From assembly GCF_000383595.1 (NCBI RefSeq), contig NZ_KB911581.1, positions 4,620,496 through 4,684,495 of the forward strand: 64,000 nt of DNA. Direction: 5' to 3'. The stretch comes from Streptomyces bottropensis ATCC 25435 (lineage in GTDB: Bacteria > Actinomycetota > Actinomycetes > Streptomycetales > Streptomycetaceae). Within the stretch, counting starts at the first letter, position 1, and each line of letters starts with the position of its first letter. Below, piece after piece: positions 41,495 to 53,400 of the stretch. The position numbers and the translations under genes were made by a program. The notes beneath the pieces are model-generated. The model was not told the origin of the DNA. It saw nothing but the letters and a program-made list of their open reading frames with translations, and searched no databases.

Positions 41495-42561
41495 TGTTCC
41501 GCTCCCGCAGAGCGCCACGGCTCGCCGTCGTGCTCGCCTCCGCCACCCTGCTCCTCGCCACCGCGTGCGGTGGCGGCGATTCGGACTCCGACACCTCGGG
41601 CACCGGCGCGGAGGCGAGCACGTCCTCCGGCGGGTCCGCCTTCCCGGTCTCCATCGACCACAAGTACGGCAGTACGACCATCGAGTCCGAGCCCGAGCGG
41701 ATCGTCACCGTCGGCCTCACCGACCAGGACGCGGTCCTCGCCCTCGGCAAGGTCCCCGTCGGCACCACCGAGTGGCTCGGCGGCTACAAGGGCGCCATCG
41801 GCCCCTGGGCCGAGGACGGGCTCGGTTCCGCGAAGGCCCCGACCGTCCTCAAGGACACGGGCACCGGCCCGCAGGTGGAGAAGATCGCCGCCCTCAAGCC
41901 CGATCTGATCCTCGCGGTGTACGGCGGACTCACCAAGGACCAGTACGAGTCGCTGTCCAAGTTCGCGCCCGTGGTCGCCCAGCCGAAGGCGTACAACGAC
42001 TACGGCGTGCCGTGGCAGGAGCAGACCGAGACGATCGGCAAGGCGCTCGGCAAGGAGAAGGAGGCCACCGAGGCGGTCGCCGACACCGAGGCGAAGATCA
42101 AGGCCGCCGCCGACGAGTACCCGGCGTTCAAGGGCGCGACGGCCGTCATGGCCACCCCGTACGAGGGCATGTTCGTCTTCGGCAGCGAGGACGCCCGCTC
42201 ACGGCTCCTGACCGGCCTCGGCTTCTCCCTGCCGGCGGACCTGGACAAGGCGATCGGCGACCGGTTCGGGGCGAACATCAGCAAGGAGCGCACCGACCTG
42301 CTGGACCAGGACGTCATCGTGTGGATCGTCGGCGACCCGGCCAAGGACGCCGCGAAGCTGCACAAGGACGCCTCGTACAAGGACCTGGGGGTCGTGAAGG
42401 AGGGCCGCGAGGTCTTCGTGAACGAGAGCAGCGACTACGGCAACGCCACGTCCTTCGTCTCCGTCCTCAGCCTGCCCTACGTGGTCGAGCGGCTGGCCCC
42501 GCAGCTGGCGGCGGCCGTCGACGGCAAGACGGACACCGAGGTGGAGCAGCCCGCGTCCTGA
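41494..42561 (+). CDS. Iron-siderophore substrate-binding lipoprotein (FecB/CeuE-like)
   Basis: The 355-residue protein has a lipoprotein signal with Cys25 in LATAC, a Gly/Ser/Asp linker, and the two-lobe class III binding fold (IVTVGLTDQDAVLALGKVPVG; VEKIAALKPDLILAVYG; DVIVWIVGDP). It should bind the ferric siderophore at the cell surface and deliver it to the FecCD permeases encoded at 62058 onward. It starts on the last base of the ABC2 stop codon, so binding protein and ABC pair share one transcript. Confidence 0.93.
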   Translation: MFRSRRAPRLAVVLASATLLLATACGGGDSDSDTSGTGAEASTSSGGSAFPVSIDHKYGSTTIESEPERIVTVGLTDQDAVLALGKVPVGTTEWLGGYKGAIGPWAEDGLGSAKAPTVLKDTGTGPQVEKIAALKPDLILAVYGGLTKDQYESLSKFAPVVAQPKAYNDYGVPWQEQTETIGKALGKEKEATEAVADTEAKIKAAADEYPAFKGATAVMATPYEGMFVFGSEDARSRLLTGLGFSLPADLDKAIGDRFGANISKERTDLLDQDVIVWIVGDPAKDAAKLHKDASYKDLGVVKEGREVFVNESSDYGNATSFVSVLSLPYVVERLAPQLAAAVDGKTDTEVEQPAS

Positions 42562-42577
42562 CGCGGCGGAAGGTACG

Positions 42578-42612
42578 GGAAGGGGGGCCGGTCGCCGACC
42601 GGCCCCCCTTCC
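42578..42612. terminator. Bidirectional terminator between the lipoprotein gene and mbtH
   Basis: A perfect 16-base stem, GGAAGGGGGGCCGGTC (42578-42593) with GACCGGCCCCCCTTCC (42597-42612), encloses a 3-base loop. It lies between two convergent operons and can serve both. Confidence 0.9.
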
Positions 42613-42624
42613 GTGTCCCTCGTG

Positions 42625-42834
42625 TCAGCCGTCCATCGACTCGGCCAGGCTCCGCGGCCGCATGTCGGTCCAGTGGGTCTCGACGTGGTCCAGGCAGGAC
42701 TGCCGCGAGTCGGGTCCGTGCACCACCCGCCAGCCGGCCGGCACCTCCACGAAGTCCGGCCACAGGCTGTGCTGGTTCTCGTCGTTGACCAGCACCAGGT
42801 AGGTGCCCGCGGGGTCCTCGAACGGATTGCTCAT
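42625..42834 (-). CDS. mbtH: MbtH-family NRPS accessory protein
   Basis: The 69-residue protein shows the full MbtH signature: VNDENQHSLWP, PAGWRVV and SCLDHVETHWTDMRP. MbtH proteins bind adenylation domains and are often needed for their folding and activity. The gene starts 31 bases after the NRPS stop with GAGGA upstream, so it is the last gene of the NRPS transcript. Confidence 0.95.
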   Translation of the reverse strand: MSNPFEDPAGTYLVLVNDENQHSLWPDFVEVPAGWRVVHGPDSRQSCLDHVETHWTDMRPRSLAESMDG

Positions 42835-42865
42835 CGCATTCCTCTTTCTCGCTTCGGGTGCTTAC

Positions 42866-45800
42866 TCACTTCGGGTTCCGCTCCGCCCACGCGACGAGCC
42901 CCTTCAGGGCCCGGAACCAGGTCTCGGCGAGATCCTGGACCGTGTCGCGCGGCAGCAGTCCTTCCAGGTACGACCAGTGCGCGGCCAGCACGGGCCCGTC
43001 CGCCCGGTCCTCGGTCACCACGTTGATCTCCAGCGCGTGGCCCTCCCGCATCGAGCCCTCCGACCCGATGTCCGCCGCGTCCTCCTCCGGCGCGTACGAC
43101 CAGTCCGTCTCCTCCGGGATGCCGAACCGGCCCAGGTAGTTGAACTCCACGCGCGGCGGCTCGTGGGCCGCCAGCACCTCACGGGTACGGGGGTTGAGGT
43201 GCCGCAGCAGCCCGTACCCGACGCCGTTGGCGGGCAGCGCCGCCAGATGCCCGCGCACCCGCCGTACGGCCTCCTCGGCGGCCGGACCGCCGGCGAAGGC
43301 GTCGGCGGGGTCGGCCGGGCCCGCGTCGAGACGGACCGGGTGGACGCTGGTGAACCAGCCGACCGTACGGGAGAGGTCGACGCCGTCGCCGCCCAGCTCC
43401 TCCTCGCGGCCGTGGCCTTCGAGGTCGACCAGCACCGAGGTGTCCGTGCCGCTCTCGCGCCGCCGCCGGTCGGCGAAGGCGAGGGCGAGTCCGGTGAGCA
43501 GCACGTCGTTGACGGCGGCGCCGAACGCGGCGGGCACGGCCGACAGCAGCGGTCCGGTGTGCTCGGCGGGCAGCCGGAGCACGACCTCGCGCTGGGTGGC
43601 GGTGGTGTCGCGGTCGGGATCGCGCTCCCGGGTGAGCGGCAGCGACTCCGCGCCGCCGTCGAGGATCGCCTCCCACACGGGCAGTTCGGCCTCCCGTTCC
43701 GGTGCCTGGGCGAGGTCGCTGAGCAGCCGGGACCAGCGGGCGAACGACGTCTCGACGGGCAGCAGGCCGACGGGCCGGCCGGCCGAGACGTCCCGCCAGG
43801 CCGCTTCGAGGTCGGGCAGCAGCACCCGCCAGGACACCCCGTCCACGACGAGGTGGTGGCCCATCAGCAGCAGCCGGCCGGGCGCGTCGCCCGCGTCGAA
43901 CCACACGGCCCTGACCATGATCCCGGCGTCCGGGTCGAGCGAGGTCCGTGCCGCGGTGGTGTGCCGCCGTACGGTCTCGCCGAGCGCGGCGGCGTCCAGA
44001 CCGGAGACGTCGACCCGGTCGATCCAGCCGGCCGCGTCGACCGCGCCGACGGGCGGCACGTGCAGCGACCAGTTCTCGGTGTCCTCGCGGGAGGGCCGGA
44101 CCAGGGCGGCGCGGAGCAGGTCGTGGCGGTCGGCGAGCGCCTGGAGCACGGTCGTCAGACCGGGCAGGTCCAGCTCCGCCGGGGTGCGGACCAGGGCCGC
44201 CTGGTGGTAGGCGGCGAAGGGGCCGCCCAGTTCGCGCAGCCAGTGCATGACCGGGGTGAGCGGCACGCTGCCGGTGCCGTCGTCCGCCGGGCGCGGCGCG
44301 CCGACCTCGGCCGCCTCCGCGACGGTACCGAGCGCGGCCACCGTGCGGTGCCGGAACACCAGCCTCGGGCTGATCCGCAGACCGGCCGCGCGGGCCCGGC
44401 CCACGAGCTGCATGGCGACGATGCTGTCACCGCCCAGGGCGAAGAAGTCGTCGTCCACACCGACCTGTTCGAGCCCCAGCACCTCCGCGAAGACCGTGCA
44501 CAGCAGCTCCTCCATGGGGGTCGCGGGCGCCCGTCCCAAGGACAGGGCGGAGAAGTCGGGCGCGGGCAGCGCGGACCGGTCCACCTTGCCGTTGGCCAGC
44601 TGCGGGAACCGCTCCAGGGCGACGACGGCCGCCGGGACCATGTGGTCCGGGAGGAGGCCGCCGACATGGGCGCGCAGCCGTGCCGGGTCGGGCGCGGTGT
44701 CCGGGGCCGGTACGACGTAGGCCACGAGCAGCTTGCGCGGGCCGTCCTGGTGGACGGTCACCAGGGCCTGTCCGACCTCCGTATGGGAGGTGAGCGCCGC
44801 CTCGATCTCGGCGGGCTCGATACGGAACCCGCGGATCTTGACCTGGTCGTCGGCGCGGCCCAGGTAGTCGATCCGGCCGTCGGCGGTCCAGCGGGCCAGG
44901 TCGCCCGTGCGGTACAGCCGGGACCCGGCGGGACCGAACGGGTCGGCGACGAACCGCTCGGCCGTCAGGGCGGGGCCGCCCAGGTAGCCGCGGGCGAGAC
45001 CGCCGCCCGCGAGGTACAGCTCGCCGGGGACAGCGGGTGGCAGCGGCTGCAGGCGGTCGTCGAGGACGTACGCCCGGGTGCCGGCCACCGGCCGTCCCAC
45101 GAGCGGGCGTTCGCTGTCGCGGACGCGTCCCACGAGGGCGTCCACGGTCGACTCGGTCGGCCCGTACAGGTTGAACGCCTCGGTGCCGGGCAGCTCGGCC
45201 AGCCGCTTCCACAGGGCGACGGGGACGGCCTCGCCGCCCACGCCGACCACCGCGAGCGGGCAGTCGCCGCCCCGCAGCAGACCGCTGTCGGCCATCTGCG
45301 TGAGGAACGACGGCGTGACCTCCAGGAAGTCGAAGCGGTGCCGGAGCACGGCCTCGGTGACCAGTTCGGGATCGCGGCGGACCTCTTCGGACAGCACATG
45401 GACGCAGTGCCCGTCCAGCAGCCACAACTGCGGCTGCCAGGAGGCGTCGAAGAAGAACGACCAGGCGTGGCCGACCCGCAGATGCCGCCGCCCGGCCGCC
45501 TCGATCGCGGGCGCGTGGAGCGTCTCGCGGTGACTGTGGAACAGGGTGCCGAGGGTCTCGTGGGTGATCACGACGCCCTTGGGGCGGCCGGTGGAGCCCG
45601 AGGTGTAGATGACGTACGCCGGGTGCCGTGGCGTCAGCGGGGCGTCGCGGTCGGCGTCGGTGAGGTCGGCGGGGTCCTGGGCCGCGAGGCGGTCCCGGGT
45701 GCCGGGGTCGTCCAGCAGCAGGGGCGTCGTGCCGGGCGGCAGCGTGGCCGCCAGGGCGCGGGTGGTCAGGGTGAGGACCGGTCCGGCGTCGGCGAGGACG

Positions 45801-47469
45801 CCGGCGGTGCGCTCGACCGGGGCGTCCGGGTCGAGCGGCAGATAGCCGGCGCCCGCCTTGTGGACCGCGAGGACGGCCGTGAGGAAGTGCGCGGTGCGGG
45901 GCAGCGCGAGCGCCACGAACCGTTCCGGGCCGGCGCCCGCCTCCACCAGCAGCCGCGCCAGCCGGTTGGCGGCCGCGTTGAGTTCGGCGAACGTCAGTTC
46001 CACCCCGTCGGACGCGGCGGCGGGCAGGTCACCGTGGAGGCGCACCCGCTCCTCGAACAGCGCGGGCACCGTGGTCGGCGCGCCGGCCGCGGGCCTGCTG
46101 TGCCAGCCGCCGACCAGACGGGCCCGCTCGTCCGCGCCGAGGATGTCGACGCGGGTGAGCGCCGTGTCCGGGTCGGCGGTCACGGCCCGCAGGACGCGCA
46201 GCAGCCGGTCCGCGAACGACTGCGCGGTGGCGTGGTCGAACAGGTCGGCGCTGTACTCCAGTACGCCGTCCACCCCGCTGCCGTCGCCGCGTTCGACGAA
46301 GTCGAAGGACAGGTCGAACTTGGCGGTCGTCTGCGCCACGTCGTCGCGGCGGGTGTCCAGTCCGGGCAGTCCGGTGTCGTCGCCGCCCGACGCCAGGTAC
46401 ACGACCATCACCTGGAACAGCGGGTGCCGGGCGAGCGACCGGGCCGGGTTGACCACCTCCACCAGCCGCTCGAAGGGCACGTCCTGGTGGTCGAACGCGG
46501 CCAGGTCGGCCTCCCTGACCCGGCCGAGCAGTTCCCGGAACGTCGGGTCGCCGGAGGTGTCGGTGCGCAGCACCAGCGTGTTGAGGAAGAACCCGACCAG
46601 GTCGTCCAGCCCGGCGTCGGTGCGCCCGGAGATCGGGCTGCCGATCGGGATGTCGTGCCCCGCACCGAGCCGCGAGAGAAGGGTGGCCACGGCCGCCTGG
46701 AGCACCATGAACACACTGACCCCGTTGTCGCGGGCCAACGCGTGCAGGGCGGCGGCGAGTTCGGCGTCCAGCGACAGGTCGGCGGAGCCGCCGCGGTAGG
46801 TCGCCTCCAGCGGGCGGGCCCGGTCCACGGGCAGTGCCAGCTCCTCCGGCAGTCCGGCCAGGGCCTGCTTCCAGTAGGCGAGCTGGCGGGCGGCGAGGCT
46901 GTCCCCGTCCCTCTCGTCGCCCAGGACCTCCCGCTGCCACAGCGTGTAGTCGGCGTACTGCACCGGCAGCGGCTCCCACTCGGGGGCGTGTCCGGCCGTG
47001 CGGGCGGCGTAGGCGAGCGCGAGGTCCCGGTGGAGCGGTCCCTCCGACCACTCGTCCCCGGCGATGTGGTGCAGCAGCAGCAGGACGGTCCAGTCCTCCT
47101 CGCCGGTACGGAACACCTGTACCCGCAACGGGAGTTCACGGTCCAGCGCGAAGCCGTACGCACCGGCCTCCGCGAGCAGGTCCGGCAGCAGTTCGTCGTC
47201 GGTGTCGACGACCTCGAACGGGACGCGGACCTGCTCGGGCGTCAGCACCACCTGGTGGGCCCGGCCCTCGTCGTCGGGGAAGACCGTGCGCAGTGTCTCG
47301 TGCCGGACGACCACGTCGTGCACGGCGGCCCGCAGCGCCGCCACGTCCAGCGCGCCCGTCAGCCGCCAGGCCGAGGGGATGTTGTACGTCGCGCTGGGGC
47401 CCTCCACCTGGTAGAGCACCCACAGGCGCTGCTGGGCGGAGGACAGCGGCAGCCGCTCGGGACGCGCCC
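42866..47469 (-). other. NRPS module 5: C5, A5, T5 and C-terminal epimerization domain
   Basis: C5 begins LPLSSAQQRLWVL and has HHIAGDE. T5 has LGGDSIVA. The last 460 residues form an epimerase with all hallmark motifs: HHLVVDGVSWR, EGHGRE, VGWFTSVHPVRL, GVGYGLLRHLN and FNYLGRF. The protein ends after the E domain with no thioesterase or reductase. Confidence 0.85.
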
Positions 47470-50400
47470 GGACCGTCAGGGCCGGTCGGGTGGTGCCCGT
47501 GGCGTCGGCGGTGTCGGCGAGGTGCCGGGCCAGCCGGGCGGGAGTCGGCGCGTCGAAGACGGTGCGCAGCGACACCTCGACGCCGAGCGCCGTCCGGACG
47601 CGCGCGGTCAGGCGCATCGCGAGCAGCGAGTGGCCGCCGAGCGCGAAGAAGTCGTCGTCGACGCCCATCTCGGGCACGGCCAGGACGGCGGCGAACGCCT
47701 CGCACAGCAGGTCCTCGCGCGGGGTGCGGGGCTTGCGGCCGGAGAGGGGCGCGGCGAGGTCGGGCGCGGGGAGCGCCTTCTCGTCGAGCTTGCCCGCGAC
47801 CGTGCGCGGCAGGGCCGCGACCGTGACGAAGGCGGACGGCACCATGTGCGCGGGCAGGGCGCCGCCCGTGTGGCCGCGCAGCTCCGCCGGGTCCGGGACG
47901 CGCCCGGCGGCCGGGAGGACGTAGGCGACGAGCCTGCGCACGCCCGGGGTGTCCTCGCGGACCACCACGGCGGCCGTGGCCACGTCGGGGTGGCCGGCGA
48001 GCAGCGCCTCGATCTCCCCGAGTTCGATGCGGAAGCCGCGCAGCTTGACCTGTCCGTCGGCGCGGCCCAGGAACTCCAGGGAGCCGTCGCGGCGGCGTCG
48101 TACGAGGTCGCCGGTGCGGTACATCCGGGTGCCGGGCGCGCCGAACGGGTCCGCCGTGAACCGCTCGGCGGTCAGTCCCGGTCGGTTGAGGTAACCCCGC
48201 GCCAGGCCCTCGCCGGCGAGGTACAGCTCACCGGTGACACCCACGGGGACGGGCCGCAGCAGCTCGTCCAGGACGTGGGCGCGGATGTTGTCCAGGGGCG
48301 CGGCCCAGCGGCCGGCGCTGTCGTCGTGCCAGCCGTAGGCGTCGACCGCGCTCTCTGTGGGTCCGTACAGGTCGTGGACCTGGGTGCCGGGCAGGGCGCA
48401 CAGGCGCTCCCAGAGCGGGGCCGGGGTCGCCTCGCCGCCCACCGCGATCACACCGGGGAGGTGGGCGCCGGGCTCCAGGAAGCCGTGGTGGATCAGCTCG
48501 CGCAGGTAGGTCGGGGTGACGTCGAGGAAGTCGATGTCCTCCCGGCCGAGGTAGGTGAGCAGGGCGGCCGGGTCGGCCATCACGGCCTCGTCGGTGACGT
48601 GCAGTTCGTGGCCGGCGAGCAGCCAGATCAGCGGCTCCCAGGAACCGTCGAAGCTGAACGAGGCCGCGTGCACGGCCCTCAGCCGGTCGCGGCCGAGGGA
48701 CCGCTCGGCGGGCCGGATCAGGTCGTCGCGGTGGGCGGCGAAGAAGTTGCTCAGGCCGCGGTGGGTGCCGACGACGCCCTTGGGAGCACCGGTGGAACCG
48801 GAGGTGAAGATGAGATAGGCGGAGCCGGCGGGGGCGGGCGGCAGGGCCGTCGGCGCCTCCTCCACGTCCGGGATCCGGTCGTCGATCAGGACGACCGGGC
48901 ACCCCGGCGGCAGCTTCGCCGCCAGCTCCGCCGTGGTGAGCACGCACAGCGGGGCCGCGTCGCGGAGCATGAACTCCAGCCGTTCGGCGGGATGTTCGGG
49001 GTCGAGCGGCAGATAGGCGGCGCCGGACTTCAGCACGCCGAGGAGCGCCGGGACCATCAGGTGCCGGGGCAGGGCGAGCCCCACCACGCGTTCGGCGGCG
49101 GCGCCCCGGCGCAGGAGCAGCCGCGCGACCGCGTCCACCCGCTCGCCCAGCTCCCGGAAGGTGAGCCGGGACGCCCCCGTGACGAGGGCGGGCGCGTCGG
49201 GCCGGGCGCGGACGACGTCGTCGAGGATCTCCGGGACGGACCGGGTCTCCAGGGGCCGGGCGGTGTCGTTCCAGACGCCCGCGACGGCCGTCTCCTCCGC
49301 GTCGGTGAGGACGTCGAGGGAGCGCAGCGGCCGGGACGGCTCCGCGACGACCCGCTCCAGCAGCCGCAGCAGCCGCTCGGCGAGCCCGGCGGCGGTCTCC
49401 TCGTCGGTGAGATCGGTGGCGTACTCCAGCAGCAGGGCCATGTCCTGGCCGGGGCCGTGGTCGACGAAGGTGAAGTCCAGGTCGAACTTCGCCATGCCGT
49501 TGTCCATGTCGAACCACTCGGTGGGCAGCCCGAAGAGGTCCGGGTCGCCGTCGGGCCGGTGGTGGTAGCCGAGCATGACCTGGAAGAGCGGGTTGCGGTC
49601 GGCGCTCCGGACCGGGTTGACGGCCTCGACGACCCGGTCGAACGGCACGTCCTGGTGCTCGAACGCGGCCAGGGCCACCTCCCGCACCCGGCCGAGGAGC
49701 CCCTCGAAGGAGGGGGTGCCGGACAGATCGGTGCGCAGCACCAGCGTGTTGACGAAGAAGCCGACCAGATCGTCCACCGCGCTGTCGGTGCGGCCCGCGA
49801 TGGGCGCGCCGAGCGGGATGTCGTCCCCGGCGCCCAGCCGGTGCAGCAGCGCCGCCGTGGCGGCCTGGAACAGCATGAACATACTGACCTGGTGGGTGCC
49901 GGCGAGGTCGCGCAGCGCGTCCCCGGTGGTGCCCGGGAGCGTGGCGCGGACGACCGCCCCGCGGCCGGTGGCGCGGGCCGCCCCCGGCCGGTCCAGAGGC
50001 AGCGGGATCTCCTCCGGGAGCCCGCTCAAAGCCTGCTTCCAGTAGGCGAGCTGTCCCTCCTCCACCTCGGCGAGCAGCCGCTCCTGCCAGAGGGTGTGGT
50101 CGGCGTACTGCACCGGCAGCGGAGCCCACTGGGGCCTCCCGCCCGCGGCGCGGGCCGCGTACGCGCGGTGCAGGTCGGCGAGGAAGGGACGGTCGGACCA
50201 CTCGTCGGTGGTGATGTGGTGCAGGACGACGGCCACCACGTGGTCGTCGTCGGCCAGCCGCAGCACCTCGGCCCGCACCGGGAGATCGCGGCCCAGGTCG
50301 AACGGGCGGCGCTGGGCCTCCTCGATCCACCCCGCGAGTCCTGCCTCGGTGCCTTCGGAGAACAGGAACGCGGGCTCGGCCTCACCGGGCGCCGCGATCC

Positions 50401-53400
50401 ACTGGTACGGCTCACCGTCCGCCTCCACGAACCGCGTCCGCAAGGTTTCGTGACGGTCCGTCACATCACGCAGGGCGGCGCGCAGGGCACCGAGGTCGAG
50501 TGCGCCGCGAAGCCGGAACACGAGCGGGAAGTTGTACGCGACACCGTCGCCGGTGATCCGCTCCACGAGCCACAGCCGGCGCTGGGCGGCCGACAGCGGG
50601 ATACGGGCGGGCCGTTCGGCGGCCGGCTCCAGCGCGGGCCGGGCCGGCTGCCCGGAGGCCGCCCGCAGCGCCAGCGTCTCCGGCGTCGGTGCCTCGAACA
50701 GGTCGCGGATGGCCAGTTCGGCGCCCAGCTCGGTGCGGGCGCGGCTGATCAGCCGGGTCGCGAGCAGCGAATGACCGCCCAGGTCGAAGAAGTTGTCCTC
50801 CGCTCCGGTGCGGGGCAGGCCCAGCACCTCGGCGAAGAGGCGGCACAGCACCTCCTCGACGGGGGTGCGCGGGCCGCGCCCGGCCGACAGGGCGACCGCG
50901 GGCTCGGCGTCCGGCAGGGCGCGGACGTCGAGCTTGCCGTTGTCGTTCATCGGCAGCCCGGGCAGGACCACGAAGGCGGCGGGCACCATGTAGCCGGGCA
51001 GCCGTTGTCCGAGGTCGTCGCGGAGCCGCCTGACGAGCGCGGTGTGACCGCGCCCGGCGGCCGGGGTGTTGGCGTACGGGGCGTCGTCGCCCCGGTCGGC
51101 GCGCGGCCGGTACAGGCCCGCCGTGCGCGCGGTGTCGGCGCCGGGGTCCAGATTGCCGGACACGAAGACGGCCTCGTAGGAACCCGGCTCGGCGGACCAG
51201 GTGGTGAGCAGCCGGTAGCCGCGCGCCTCGGCGGTCTCCCGCAGGTCCTCCGGTTCCACGCCCGTCGCCGCGACGGCCGTCGGCCGGCCGGTGTCCAGGG
51301 CACGCAGCCCGGCCAGGTCACCGGCCGTGCGGGCGTCCGGGACACCCCGCACCCGCAGCGGCGTCGTGCCGTCGAGGCGGGCGAGGAGCGCGTCCCGTCC
51401 GGTCCAGACGACGGCCGGGACGCCGTCCAGGCAGAGCCCGGCGTCCCCCTCGTACAGCACCACGTCGTACCGGTAGCGGGTCAGCTCGTTGTGGTGGCGG
51501 CCCGCCTTGGTCCGCAGGTCGACGCCGACACCGAGGGTGGTGAACCAGTCCGGGTCGACGAGGAGTTCCTTCTCCAGCGCGAGGCCCCGCTCCACGGCCC
51601 GGCGCAGACTCTCCGGCTCCGTGTGCGCGTCGGCGCGGGCGGCCTGGATGCCGGCCTGGAAGACCCGAGCCTGCCGCAGGTCCCGGATGTCGCCGAGGAA
51701 CAGGGCACCGCCGGGCGCGAGCAGGTCCAGAGCGCCCCGGACGACCTGGTGGAGGTGGTCCAGGCTCGGGAAGTACTGGACGACGGAGTTGATGACGACC
51801 GTGTCGAAGTAACCGGTGGGCAGGCCGTCGGTCACCTCGGCGGGCTGGCAGCGCAGTTCGACCTTCCCGGCCAGCGCGGGGTCGCTCCTCACGCCCTCGG
51901 TGAGCTTGCGGATCACGGGCGCGGCGAAGTCGGTGGCCCAGTACGCCTCGGCGTCCGGGGCGAGCTTCGACAGCAGCAGGCCCGAGCCGACGCCGATCTC
52001 CAGGATGCGGCGGGGGCCCAGTTCGCGGATGCGCTCCACGGTGGCCTCACGCCACTCCCGCATGTGCTCCACCGGGATGGGGGAGCCGTCGTAGGAGCTG
52101 TCCCAGCCTGCGAAGTCCTCGGTGAACAGGGCGGTGCCGATCTCGGTGTACTCGGCGGAGTAGATCTCCCGCCACTCACCGATCTGCTCCCGCTCGGCCG
52201 ACTCGCGTGCCTCGGCGTCCGGTTCGGCCGGGACGACGTAGCCGACCAGGCGCTTGGTGCCGGGGGCATGGAGGTCGTCGCGGGCGACGACGGCTGCCCG
52301 GGACACCTCGGGGTGCTGGACGAGCGCGGTCTCGATCTCACCCAGCTCCACCCGGTAGCCCCGGATCTTGACCTGGTCGTCGGTACGGCCGAGGAAGTCC
52401 AGATTGCCGTCCGGGCGGCGGCGTACGAGGTCACCGGTGCGGTACATCCGCTCGCCCGGCCGCCCGTGCGGGTCGGCCACGAAGCGCTCGGCGGTCAGGC
52501 CGGGCCGGTCGAGATAACCGCGCGCCAGACCGACGCCCGCGGTGTACAGCTCACCGGCCACACCGTCCAGCACCGGCCTCAGCCAGGTGTCGAGGACGCG
52601 GGCCCGGGTGGCGCGGATGGGCTTGCCGACGGTCGGGGTGGCGCTGTCCTCGGTGCCACCGCCGAGCGTGTTGATCGTGTACTCGGTCGGGCCGTACAGG
52701 TTGTAACCGTACGTCCCTTCCGTGTCCCGCAGCGTGTTCCACACCGTCTCGGTGACGGCCTCGCCGCCGAGCAGCACCAGCGGCGGCCGGTGGCCCTCCA
52801 ACAGGCCCTCCTCCAGCAGGAGATGGGCGTAGGTCGGGGTCACGTTGACGACGTCGACGCGGTGTTCCTCGCAGTACGCCACCAGCGCGGTCGCGTCCCG
52901 CCGCAGCTCCTCGTCGCAGACGTGCACCTCGTGCCCCTCGACGAGCCACAGCAGCTCCTCCCAGGACATGTCGAACGCGAACGACACCGTGTGCGCGATG
53001 CGCAGCCGCCGTCCGCCCGCCGACGCGATCGCCGGGGCGAAGATCTCCTTCTGGTGGTTGAGCTGCATGTTCGTCAGACCGAGGTACGGCGTGACGACGC
53101 CCTTGGGGCGGCCCGTCGACCCCGAGGTGTAGATCACGTACGCCGGGTGGTCCAGGCTGAAGGACACCGACACCGGACCGGCCGGGAAGGACGCCAGTTC
53201 GGCCGTCACCGCCGGGTCGTCGAGGAGCACGCGGGGTGTGTCGCCCGTCAGCGTCGCCGACACGCCCGCCGTGGACAGCAGGAGCAGCGGGCGGGCGTCG
53301 GCCAGCATCAGCGACAGCCGGTCGGCCGGGTGGTCCAGCTCCAGCGGCAGATACGCCGACCCCGTCCGCAGTACGGCGAACAGTGCCACCACCATGTCGA

